From Porites lobata (Eukaryota > Cnidaria > Anthozoa > Scleractinia > Poritidae): DNA of 64,000 nucleotides. The notes under the pieces are model-generated. The model was not told the DNA's origin. It saw only the letters and a program-made list of their open reading frames with translations, and searched no databases. Position 1 is the stretch's first letter. Every line of letters starts with the position of its first letter. The stretch is from the NCBI GenBank assembly GCA_942486035.1, contig CALNXK010000039.1:2758001-2822000 (forward strand). Reading direction: 5' to 3'. This document shows positions 38,271 through 48,179 of the stretch, piece by piece. A program made the position numbers and the translations under genes.

Positions 38271-40726
38271 TCAGGGACAGAGCTGTTTCTTTAATTTTTC
38301 CAAGTCGGGTTGAACGTCAGACAGAAGTTTTCCTTTTATTTCTACTAAAATAGTATTGGCATGACTTACTGCCATGTCAATCAAGCGTCTTCCACTTGCC
38401 AGTGCACCATGGGAACGAACGGTGCAAGTGGGTGTGGCGCAAATGCTGACTGTAGTTTGATTGGCTGCTTGCGGCTGAAAAAAACAAACAAAACATAAAC
38501 AGTATTAACAATTTAATTACAAACACTAGCAAGAGCCTAGTAATTGAAAGGGGATAGACTGCGAGCAACCGTTGATGTTTCCTTGCTTTTAGTCTATATA
38601 TCTTTCGTTACAGCCGGTCTATCTATCTGTCTGTCTGTTTATATTTCTGACCGTCTAACTGTCTGTCTGTCTGTCTATCTATAGCCGTCTACCTGCTGTC
38701 TGTCTGTCTTTGTATCTAGCTCGGGAATACAAAAAGTACATCTCTTCATTAAGGTCAGCGCTCTCCGCATACGCACAGTCTGTTAGAAATGACGTGACTG
38801 TATTATTCGGAACATAGGCCCTTTTCATTCGAGAAATAAGAATCACGACAAAACAATATTAACAAAAAAGAGGATTTTTATGATTTTATTGATAGTTCCT
38901 CACCAACAACAGTGACTCCCTTGCTTCTTGAAAATGTCGGATGACTTTCTTGCTATCCCACTTTAAGTCTTTTAGCTTGTGAACAATGCCTTTTGAGTTG
39001 GAAACGTTACGAAATTCTTCTATTGCGCAGTGAAGCAATGGTACGAATGACTTCACAATGCAGTGATCGATTTTCAAGCGCGATTGTATCTGCAGGTCAG
39101 AAAAGAAAAACGGTAATTTTCATGTGCACGACGTCATTTGAGATACATGTCAGTTAACATTCAGAGTATGGAAATAGTGCTTCTTTAATGGTTCTTCTGT
39201 TGAAGTGGTGAAGCCGGTTGAGAATATCGAAACTTTTGATGTTAATTCTAGGATATACTTATGCAACTTTACCAATAAATAACTTGATCAATCAATTATT
39301 TGATGAAGTTGTGTACTTTAAATCTCATGACAATCAACTGTTAAGCATTTGTAATTTTTCGTACATTATCGCCATCTCGCTGTGACCAAGTTATGTAGAT
39401 GGGGTAGTTTGTCCCACTGTGCTTCGGGACTAGCCAATTGGCATTCTGCAAAAAACAAACAGATGTAATAGAAGTAAATTCTCTTCAAGCAGTATTTGCT
39501 TAAATTTTTCTAACGTGTGCAGTAATAAAAAATAAAACAAACACCGAAATTTTTTTTCCACTTGGTGTCAGTATAAGTAGTTCGACAAGCACTGATTATA
39601 TTGTCCTTGAATTCATCACCCCAAAAAAGTCTCTTTTCCACAGTATTAAATCTCAATAAAAAAAGTAAACTGATTTTGATTCTACTAAACCAGCAAATGT
39701 TATAATCAAAGTCTAAAACACTGAGATTGAAAATTTAATGTTAAAGGTAAAAAAAGCTGCTACACAGTTTAAATTTCCTCGATGTGTTCATCTTGGTATG
39801 CTTAGTTTTCTTTTTCTCGCTCTTATTTTTTGGTAACACCGGTATCAATCGCAATTAATTTTGCTGAAGATTTATTTTTTTTGGCTAAAAAATAATATAG
39901 GTCAAACATTCACAAATAGAAAATGCTTTGAAATTCGCCTCGATTATCGTACACCCTTAGAAATGAACTGACCTGAGACTCATGTGTGAATTAGGCTATT
40001 GACAAATTGCCCGTCCCTTGACAGCAAGAAAAAAGTCATTCTAATCCGTGATTTTTCTATTAGAGTACATTGCAGAAGCAAAACTATTCGTTTCGCAGTG
40101 CTACTTTTACATCGAGATAAAAACAAAACTTATCCTAGCCTCATATACTAACCAATCTGAAATGTCAGAAAAGGAAAAAATGACAACAATGTTTCGTAAC
40201 TTACGAAGACTCACAACTGGTGAAAATGAATCCCTTTTTGGATTACATCAAAAAGTTACTTACAATTTGTTTCTTGCTCTTTGTGACGTCTTTACTTAGA
40301 TTGCCTACTAATAGCAGCATTTCTGATACCAAATCCTTGGTACTTTCATCGACTTGTATACAAGGGGTATGAGGATTGCTGGCAGGACGACTTCGAATGG
40401 AGACAACAAGGGTAACAAAAATAAGAAGAGTCTCTTTAAAAACTGAAAATAAGAAAATAAATTAAATACATGCTGACCATCTATAATGATTTTTTTGATC
40501 TTCATATCCAAAAGCTAAGATTGCCAAAATTTTAAACTCCCAGCTAATTTAACTGCCGGTTTCTTTTCAGTGAATCGCCGAGAGAAAATCAAGGAATGGC
40601 TTCCACTTGCTAACCGTTTTGATAAACTAATTTACACTGCCAAGTATAATTATGCTTCTTTCAACATAAGTAATTGGGAATTGAATTACTGACGGAGAAA
40701 CATGAACTTCAACTCTTACCCTTCAT
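38271..40726 (-). CDS. Gene D': duplicate of gene D, cytokine-like, 5 exons, 218 aa
   Basis: Exons (transcript order): 40720-40726, 40264-40442, 39365-39445, 38904-39089, 38271-38474. All exon lengths equal those of gene D and phases are 1-0-0-0. The signal peptide is MKVFKETLLIFVTLVVSIRS. Exon 3 begins NANWLVP. All cysteines of D are kept, including CATPTC and the C-terminal QLCP. Hand comparison of the two coding sequences gives about 22 amino-acid changes against about 16 silent codon changes and no indel, which fits purifying selection. The intron 3 donor is GTACGA where D has GTAAGG, so splicing after exon 3 may be less efficient; reading through would stop within about seven codons. The TATA box is retained. 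Confidence 0.87.
38615..38715. repeat. GTCT/ATCT microsatellite in intron 4 of gene D'
   Basis: Counterpart of the 16420-16560 tract, shorter and with different unit order. Confidence 0.75.
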
Positions 40727-40828
40727 CTTCGTGTAACGATACCGTTAACTGTAGAACTCTCTGAGTGAAACCTGACTTCGTTTATCTTGAAAATTATCAA
40801 TTTTGTGCACCACCAATGAACGGACCCT

Positions 40829-40837
40829 CCTTTTATA
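40829..40837 (-). promoter_or_regulatory. TATA box of gene D'
   Basis: TATAAAAGG on the minus strand, about 103 bp upstream of the ATG, as in gene D. Confidence 0.75.
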
Positions 40838-40839
40838 CT

Positions 40840-42850
40840 TGCACCAAAAGCCATTTTTGTAATTTTTGAAAGTTTTCACAAATTTAGGGAAGTTACATTC
40901 AAAAAAACTTTGTCAGTTCTAAAATCAGAATTCATACCTTCATGTATACCAGTGAAATGTTCCGCTATATTCACCAGAGGAGTTCAGCAGCTGTTTTAGT
41001 AAAAGCGTTTCCTTTCATGCATTTGTGCAACAGTATTCTTCTTGCTTTTGTAGTTGCAAAAAGAAGTGCATTCCAAGAAATTAATGCGTTGAAAATTCCA
41101 AAAGAAATCAGTAAGGCACTTAATCTTCACGACTTGATCTTTAACTTTCATTTTGCTCTCGCGTTCGGTTTCCCTTTAAATGATTTAGAGTATACATGTC
41201 ATCATAACCTTGCAATAAAAAATAGGAAGTTAAGTAAAATCATAACTTCATGCAGAGTTTAACATAGACATTTTGAATTTACCTACCAAGTATGCACAAA
41301 TCTTTTGAAAAGCTAATTAATATCCGTACGTAACTTGAGGTATTGAGGCTTGGATTAATTAACTAATATCAAAACTTTTCCACAGTTTACCCAAACTTTA
41401 AGTTACCTAACATAAAATTGTCTTTGAGACTTGATTCTTTGCAACTGTTCTTTACTGTAAGTCCTACCTCGAGTAATGATGTCGACTTAATCCTAGAATT
41501 CGTTATTTTTTACTCGCCGTTCCATTAATATCATCGCAGTACAGAAATCTAAATAAGTCATCTCGCCCTGTGATTTATTAAGCCCAAAAAAAACTTAACA
41601 ATTTTGATGCAACTTCTATACACTAAATAAAGACTGCTATTTCCAAGAAGAACACCTGCTGCATGATTCCAAGAATTAGGCATATTAAGACAAACATTTG
41701 AGTTAAATAAAAACGATTCTTAAACTTGGTAAGTATATTATTACATGACAAACTTCAATAGTTATGAAACAGTTTTTCAATTAAAGAACCTTTCAACTAT
41801 ATCTGGCATATCAAAACTTGCTACTGAAGACAGTGGCTGAACTCTTGATTGGACCTACATGTATTTAAAAGAAAACATTCACGGTCTTTTTGAGTTGATT
41901 CTAAACTAAATAAAAGTTCTTTGCAAACAGCTTCAGTTGTAAGAACTTTTAAAAACTTTGTTGTAACTAATGCGAATTTTGATACATGCAATGCATGAAA
42001 AAAATTTCCGCTGTAATCAAAAATCACTTTAATTTTGATAAAGAAATTACCTGAGGTATGGCAAGAACAGAAATTAGCTCGTGATGGTCAGGTTATTATT
42101 TTTGTCTTTTTTTTTCGTTTCATTTTTTGTTTTTATTTTTATTTTTAAACGCTGATGGTCTTGTCACCGAATGTGTTTGTGGAATATTTCATGTCGATGA
42201 TAAGGATGTTTCTGCATTCTATGCTTTCCAAGAACTATTTGAAAAGATATCACATGGAAGAACACAGGCGAACTCAAGCGTACCTCGTAATCCTAATTAT
42301 ATTAATCTTCTTATTCTAAATCCTTATCTGCTGCTTTCCGGAAACGACAACAATGGAGAGAACCTAAAGAATACCGACGATATTTTTGTCGAAAAAACAC
42401 CTAGCCATGAGAGATTGTCGAATAAGGTTCAAACGATTCGATGGAATAACTTATGTGCGACGTCTTGTAGAAAGCCATAGTGTTTAAAGTCAACGATAAG
42501 GGAAGGGAGCTCTCTAAGAACAATATGCCAAGTATAAATAATACAAAGAGCAAAGGTGTAATGTTCGCTACCACCAACCACCATAATTAGTGATTTGATT
42601 TTTGAGAGACTGAACTGTCTTAAACTGAGATCAGGCCCAATTTATACAGCTTGCGTGGTCCTCATAAAAACCGGGCCTGATTTTAAAATTTGCATTGTCA
42701 GACCCTGAGTTTTATTTAACAAACGGAACGAAAATAGAGCCTGGTCCCAGGTTAGAGGTAATTACATTTAAGTTGTTCATTGGTGAGTCAATAAAATTCA
42801 TGCGCTAAAAATTATCATTTCTTTATCCTCGCAAATATGGCTTGATTGAT
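40840..42850. other. Intergenic upstream of gene D'
   Basis: Collinear with 18680-20630. Plus-strand open frames at 40942-41262 and 42127-42480 are not kept as frames in copy 1 and lack splice context. No gene is called. Confidence 0.4.
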
Positions 42851-42859
42851 GGATGAATC

Positions 42860-43085
42860 ACTGTGCGAAAAAATGGATTTGCACAAATTTGCCCCTTGCT
42901 CGCAAAAAATGCAAAAACGAAGGAAAAAATCGGGAGCAAAGATGATAAATGGCACATTTGCGTACCAAAATCACCGGATTGTAAATAATGAGGCAAATGT
43001 GGAATGTGCCATCTTTTCCCCGATCGCTCCCAAGTTTTCATAATTTTTCGACATATTTGCAAGGAGCAAGCTTCTGCAAATCCAC
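42860..43085. mobile_element. Foldback MITE-like element, copy 2
   Basis: Strong hairpin: 'gggagcaaagatg' plus 'ggcacatttgc' on the left pair with 'gcaaatgtgg' plus 'catcttttcc' and 'cgctccc' on the right. The outer ends are 'tggatttgca' and 'tgcaaatcca'. Partner at 20640-20880. Confidence 0.65.
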
Positions 43086-43129
43086 AACTATTACGTTAGA
43101 TAAATCGATCGTGAACTCAATAAACTTAA

Positions 43130-43290
43130 GTACCACTGTCATTAATCAACTGTTCCACCACACTCAACTACCACCGCGCCACTGTCCCACTATTCCTTCA
43201 CACTTTACTACCAAAATGCTACTGTTCCACTGTTCCACCACACGTAACTATCACTACGCCACTGTTTCACTGTTCCTTCACACTTTACTG
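43130..43290. repeat. Tandem repeat tract (copy 2)
   Basis: Shorter version of the 25200-25605 tract, with 'ctgttccaccacac' and 'ttcacactttact' modules. Confidence 0.7.
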
Positions 43291-43960
43291 AATGAATGAA
43301 GCTTTATTTAATCTCGGGTTTGATGAGGTTGGTTTGACCTCTGGCAAAAAAATATGCTAATAAGCCGAGAGAAAAAAAAAGCAAAGAAGACAAAACAAAT
43401 AAATAAAATAATAGAGAAAGAAAGGGTAATCCAAAACCTTATTTACAGTATAAAGCCTAAAAATTGCTTGACATAGCTATTTACAATAAAAAGCCCAATT
43501 GCTTAATAGAACATAGATATTATATAGATTTAGCTAAAACCTTAGCTGTCGGACTGCTTTTTTAAAGGCTGATAATGTGCTTAGGGATCTTAAGGTATCA
43601 GAAATCTCGTTCCAAGTAATAGCCGCCAAGTACTTTACTGAGTTCTTGCCATAACGAGTCGTATTAGGTTTCCGTTACTTGCAGCTCGTTAACCCCTCCC
43701 AGTTTTTTGATGTTGTCTCTTAACCTAAATAGGTCTCTCAGATATTCAGGTGGATAATTGTTAATTATCTTAAATACAATAATTAACAAGTTCTGGATAC
43801 GTCGATCCACAAGGCTGTAACCAATACGATCACAAAGAGTGCTAGTTTGTGAAGACTCGTCACTGTACAAGTAACGAAGTGCTCGTTCATGCAACCTATC
43901 CAGTTTTTTACTATCAGACTTTAAAACAGTGATGCCATATGGAGGAACAGTAATAAAAAT
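43286..43960 (-). mobile_element. 5'-truncated LINE, C-terminal RT region and 3' tail
   Basis: The minus strand encodes the LINE C-terminal region, including LHERALRYLY, SLVDRRIQNL and FKIINNYPPEYL, then a frameshifted continuation (NTTRYGKNSVKYLA, AFKKAVRQL). The 3' end shows AATAAA and an 'attcattc'-type tail near 43290. This fits a CR1/L2-like non-LTR element inserted into the tandem tract. Confidence 0.75.
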
Positions 43961-44313
43961 GAGACATTATGAACGAATTATAAAGGCAGAGTTTGGTCCG
44001 AAACGATAATATATTCTTTAGTCTACAAAGGGGATTCAGGAAATTATATGAGGGACCAGCTGAGTTCAGCGATGGGAAATCGTGGTGTTTGGGAGGAATG
44101 TCCCGATCACTCCAGTTGTCGAAGGATAATAAAATAACGTAACGTCATTGCCAATTGATTTAATAGCAAATTAAAAAGGTATGAGGCAAAAAATTCCTAC
44201 ATAGGACAGCACTCTAAAAAAAGAAATGCTTGAGAGACACAAGTTCCCCATCTCCCCATCATTTTTGTAGTGTTGCGTTCCCTTGGGACCTAATGTGCCG
44301 CTCCACTTACTTA

Positions 44314-44479
44314 GGGCCTGTTTACATGGATTTGGGGGACCCCAGGTAGCTGAGATAACCCGCCTGAGCATATAATCCCTGACATGATCTCCCGACCTAT
44401 CATGTAAACGTGATCACATTAAAAGGAGAGATTATGTGGACTCCTACCTGGGGTCTCCCAACTCCATGTAAACAGGCCC
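44314..44479. mobile_element. MITE with GGGCCTGTTTACATGGA termini
   Basis: Inverted ends 'gggcctgtttacatgga' and 'tccatgtaaacaggccc' enclose about 130 bp with no coding capacity. Inner words around 'cccaggtag' and 'ctacctggggt' are also inverted. Confidence 0.85.
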
Positions 44480-44520
44480 TTTTAAAAGATATAAGTCCAC
44501 TTGGTGACAACTGTAGTTAT

Positions 44521-44640
44521 AGCCTGTTCCAAGCTCTCAGATGAAGCGCAAGTGAAAGGCACGCGAAAATGTAAGCGCTTGATCTGGGAAAAAAGGGCGG
44601 TGTTCGCGCTTTCTATATTATCTCGACCTTGGAACAGGCT
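44521..44640. mobile_element. MITE with AGCCTGTTCCAAG termini and 11-bp target duplication
   Basis: The 120-bp element begins AGCCTGTTCCAAG and ends with its near-complement. It is flanked on both sides by the identical 11-bp word actgtagttat, a clear target-site duplication that fixes the boundaries. Confidence 0.85.
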
Positions 44641-44931
44641 ACTGTAGTTATAAACGCATTCCATGACCTCTCAATAGTAAAGGCTCTCAAGATCTATATT
44701 TATTGCAATTTTAATGTTTATTAAACGCTGTTGGTTATTAATTCATTAATCAAATATTAACTTACTTAATTTCTGGTACAATACTATTTTAATAGTTTTA
44801 ACAATCTTGTTATCGGTACAATATTAATGTAATACAACGGCATTTCTTTCCCATAGGGAATACAACTTTAAGAAAAAGATTTGCATCTTGCTATTTGTTT
44901 TTCTCAATCATTTGACTTTAAGAGACATCTT

Positions 44932-47291
44932 TTAGTTACAAGTTTGTATTTTCCACAAGTCTTGGATCAGATTGAAAGCATTTGTGGTTAACTCATCCAA
45001 TATAAGCTTCGTCCTCAAGGCAGCATCTTCAATGGTTGAAGCTGAGCCGGTATTTGAAGAAACAATAATATCTTGATCCTCTCGATCACCAGGGTTTTTG
45101 GCTCCTCTTTGTCCTTGCTGGTTCTGTGGAATAGAAGAAATGAGGACACTGTCAAAGGCTGGAATCATAAGTTGGCGAGATTTTACTACAAGCCCACAAT
45201 TTAGCACAACATAAAAAGAAGGAATCTATATTTCAAATGCCTGTATAGCCACGTAGCCAGAGATTATTTAGCCTCTCATGCAGACGTTCGTAGGGACAAA
45301 GCCCTAAACTAAAAACGTCATGCAAAATAGTCAAGCAAAGTTTTAGCATATATGCCTACAGAACGTTTACAAAGACAGTTGTTAAAAACAATTTACTTAC
45401 AAATTTTATAATTGCCACTATTCTTCTCAGACAATCTAACAGTGCCCTGGTCTGTCGTTTTAGCTGCACCAGCTTACTCTTTACACCTTCAGAAACTTGA
45501 AAACTCCTTAGTTGATTTGTAGAATTAACCAGCAGGGTGATAAATGTTCTCAATATACGGCAGTTTGTTTTGAGGATCCGTAAAGGCTGTAAGATAGGGA
45601 AAAATGTACCATTGTCAGAGACATTATACATGTCAATCAGGGAATGTTTGAATGAACTTGGTCAATACCAACGTGCAATTTTGTGTCATCCTTTTATATG
45701 CTACCCCGCATGAAATTTTTGCTTGAAGAAACCCGGAATCCTTGGTTTTGGAATGCGTAATTCACCTCAATGAATTCGGAATCCCGCTGACGATTGGAAT
45801 CCGAAATCCCTTAAGTTCCACTGACAGAGAATCAGGAATCCAGTACCTGGAATCTGGAATCCACAGCGTGGAATCCAGAATCCAAGACTGTCTTACCTCA
45901 CATGGGGCGATAAAGAAGTGTGATCATTAAACGTTTCTGCGAAACTGCCCACCTACCCCTCCCCTAAGCCAACATTAACACTTACTTATCACTTAGGTCA
46001 AAATGTTGCCTAAGGGGAGGGGTAGGAGGGCAGTTTCCCAGAAATGTATAATGATCCATAAGAGCGCCGCGGGAATTATATGGAGTAGGTATCCTTAGGC
46101 ACAAGACAAGTGTCTGTAATAGAGAGGTGGCATTATGACTTCATTTATGAGAATTTTAGTCAACATCAAGCTGTGTTACGTGAGTCAGAAAGTACCTAGC
46201 AAGCGATTCTTGTTTGGCACTTACTGTAAGGTTTTAATAAAGCTATTGACACTATTCAGCAAAGCTTATACGCTAACAGTTTTAGATAGTCTCGGATTGA
46301 TTCTTACCATTTCTCCAGTTTTATTGTAGTTTTCCACTCGCAGGAAAAAGTCAATACTGCTCTCTTCATCGGGACTTGCAGGCCATTTTATGGACTAAAA
46401 ATAAAGTAAATTAAGTTATTGGAGCAAAACAAATTAAATGAGGCAAGAAGCTCTATTTATTAAGTGACGATTGTAAGTATTTGCTAAGCTATTAGTAGAC
46501 ATGCACTAAATGAATGAGGGGAAGATCGTGGCAGGGATTTGAGTGGGAACTACGTCAATAATTGGTCGTGACTGTCTTGGCTGCACATCTACGTATAGGG
46601 TTTACGTCTTAAAAATACTAGAACTAAGGATCGCTCAATGGTTCTTCTATTAGTTTGGAAAATAGGTATATCCACGTTTCAATTTTTCCTCCAATATAGA
46701 GAAAAGTTACTACTTTTCCTACTCATAGTACAGTTCAAAGAAAGTCATTTTATCTCCTGTGTCGAAACTACTTGGAGGTCTGATGGAGGGGAAGTTTACT
46801 TACCATTTCCTTGCTAAGAACAGTGCTTTGTCGTGCCATCTTCATGGATAATGTTAAAGCATCCTCGAGCAGTGTCCGAACGTTCCTGTCCGTCTGGCAA
46901 AAACGTTCAATGGCAAAAGCATTCGTCACCAATAGAATAGTGTAGGCCAGGGTACTTTGAAGTAATTTTCCTGTGAAAACAAAAAACATTTTAACTCTTA
47001 TACACGATCAGGGTCGACATAAGGAGGCTTATGAATCATCTGTTTCTCTTCCCACCCAAACAATAAAAAAGCGTAGCCATAGATCCATAGATCAGGGAAT
47101 TCCTAGTTAGTCACTGGCAGATTAAAATGTCAGTAAAAGGTCTCCAAAATCTTTTCATGTAGCAACAACTTAACTTTGAGTTTTACAATTTAAAGTAGGC
47201 ATGTTATCAATAGGATTTCATTGCAAACCTGAAACAGCGACATTTAGACTTAAAAACAGCTTTTACCTTTAAAAAAGACCTTACCTTTCAT
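44932..47291 (-). CDS. Gene E: secreted four-helix cytokine-like protein, 5 exons, 212 aa
   Basis: Exons (transcript order): 47285-47291, 46804-46970, 46308-46394, 45401-45586, 44932-45123, with intron phases 1-0-0-0. Donors are GTAAGG, GTAAGT, GTAAGA and GTAAGT. The signal peptide is MKGKLLQSTLAYTILLVTNA, followed by RFCQTD and helix VRTLLEDALTLSMKMARQ. Exon 3 (29 codons) starts SIKWPASPDE and ends with an NKT sequon. Exon 4 (62 codons) holds helices around RILRTFITLLVNSTNQL and LVQLKRQTRALLDCLRRI. Exon 5 (63 residues) is acidic and polar, then ends in helix LILDELTTNAFNLIQDLW and a C-terminal Cys. Intron 3 has taken up a GGAATCC repeat and a foldback element. AATAAA lies at 44699-44704, about 230 nt past the stop. 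It is single-copy in the window. Confidence 0.85.
45728..45870. repeat. GGAATCC-rich dispersed repeat in intron 3 of gene E
   Basis: Multiple ggaatcc and ggaatct units, including 'aagttccactgacagagaat', which resembles 24548-24690. Confidence 0.6.
45922..46056. mobile_element. Foldback MITE in intron 3 of gene E
   Basis: The left arm (gatcatt ... 'aaactgcccacctacccctc') pairs with the right arm ('gaggggtaggagggcagttt' ... aatgatc). Arms are roughly 50 bp with few mismatches around a short loop. Confidence 0.8.
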
Positions 47292-47386
47292 ACTTTAGCA
47301 GTTCAACGTAGAGCCTTGACAAGTTTCAAAAACAATATTTAATCCACGCTGGTGTGTTTCCACAACAAATATAGACTGAAATTGGG

Positions 47387-47393
47387 TTTTATG
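47387..47393 (-). promoter_or_regulatory. Weak TATA-like box of gene E
   Basis: CATAAAA on the minus strand, about 96 bp upstream of the ATG, exactly where the other array genes have a TATA box. It is a variant of the consensus, so it is less certain. Confidence 0.45.
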
Positions 47394-48179
47394 TTCTTTT
47401 CTAAGGAGTCGAATTGAGTCATTTTCTTATTTAATGATATTTTTATGGGGAATTACGCACCGTCCCAAACGTTCCATCAAGTTCCCGTGAAAGTAGCAGG
47501 TGGATGGACGAGTACTTCCGGTTTACAGTATTTCTCGTTTTTGGATCATTTCAGACACCAACCTTGGCAAGAACAGGGATGATACTAAAGAAATTAAACG
47601 TAAAATAAAGATACTGTAGGGAAATGAAAATAAAAAGAATCGGGATTGCTCTGGTTAACTGGGAAGTACGCAATAGTAAAAAAACAGGTCTATAAATTTT
47701 TCTTAGATGTGCCAGGCAACTAATGATCACAGAGAAGTTATACACATCGATAGTAGGCGTTCGATTTTGCCGTCGATCTTTATAAATCGGTAATTCACAT
47801 TGCGCACATTACCTTCAACATTCTCGGTTATAACAATTATCATGTTTCTAATTTCCTCAGAAAGGCCTAAAACATCCTTATGTTGCTGATCATGATATCT
47901 TTTTTTCTGTGAATTTCTTAGGTTAACGCCGGAAAACGTTCATGGCATATAGTGTATCTATAACTCATGACATAATATATCCTCTATTGATTGTAAGCTT
48001 AGCTAATTTTGACTAACGGTTCAGTGTCTAGATAACGGTCAGCGAAAGCTATCGACATTATATAAACGAAGAATAACCACCAGGATTCAAACTTACAGAA
48101 TCAATAAGCAAAGATAAGTATGAAAGCAGGGTTCGAATCTTGCTCAAGCCCGAGTTTTTTCAGGTTCTTTTTCAACAGC

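Larger units (their letters stand above)
28265..43120. repeat. Large tandem segmental duplication, copy 2
   Basis: Collinear with copy 1 (7400-21438). It keeps genes B', C' and D' in the same order and orientation. It carries two private insertions (33536-34345 and 35505-36275) and lacks the copy-1 segment around 20885-21395. The 28265-29100 part matches 7400-8500 and holds no recognised gene. Confidence 0.9.

Noticed and set aside
40942..41262. Plus-strand 106-codon frame
   Set aside because: The corresponding copy-1 region has stops, and the segment is upstream noncoding sequence of gene D'.
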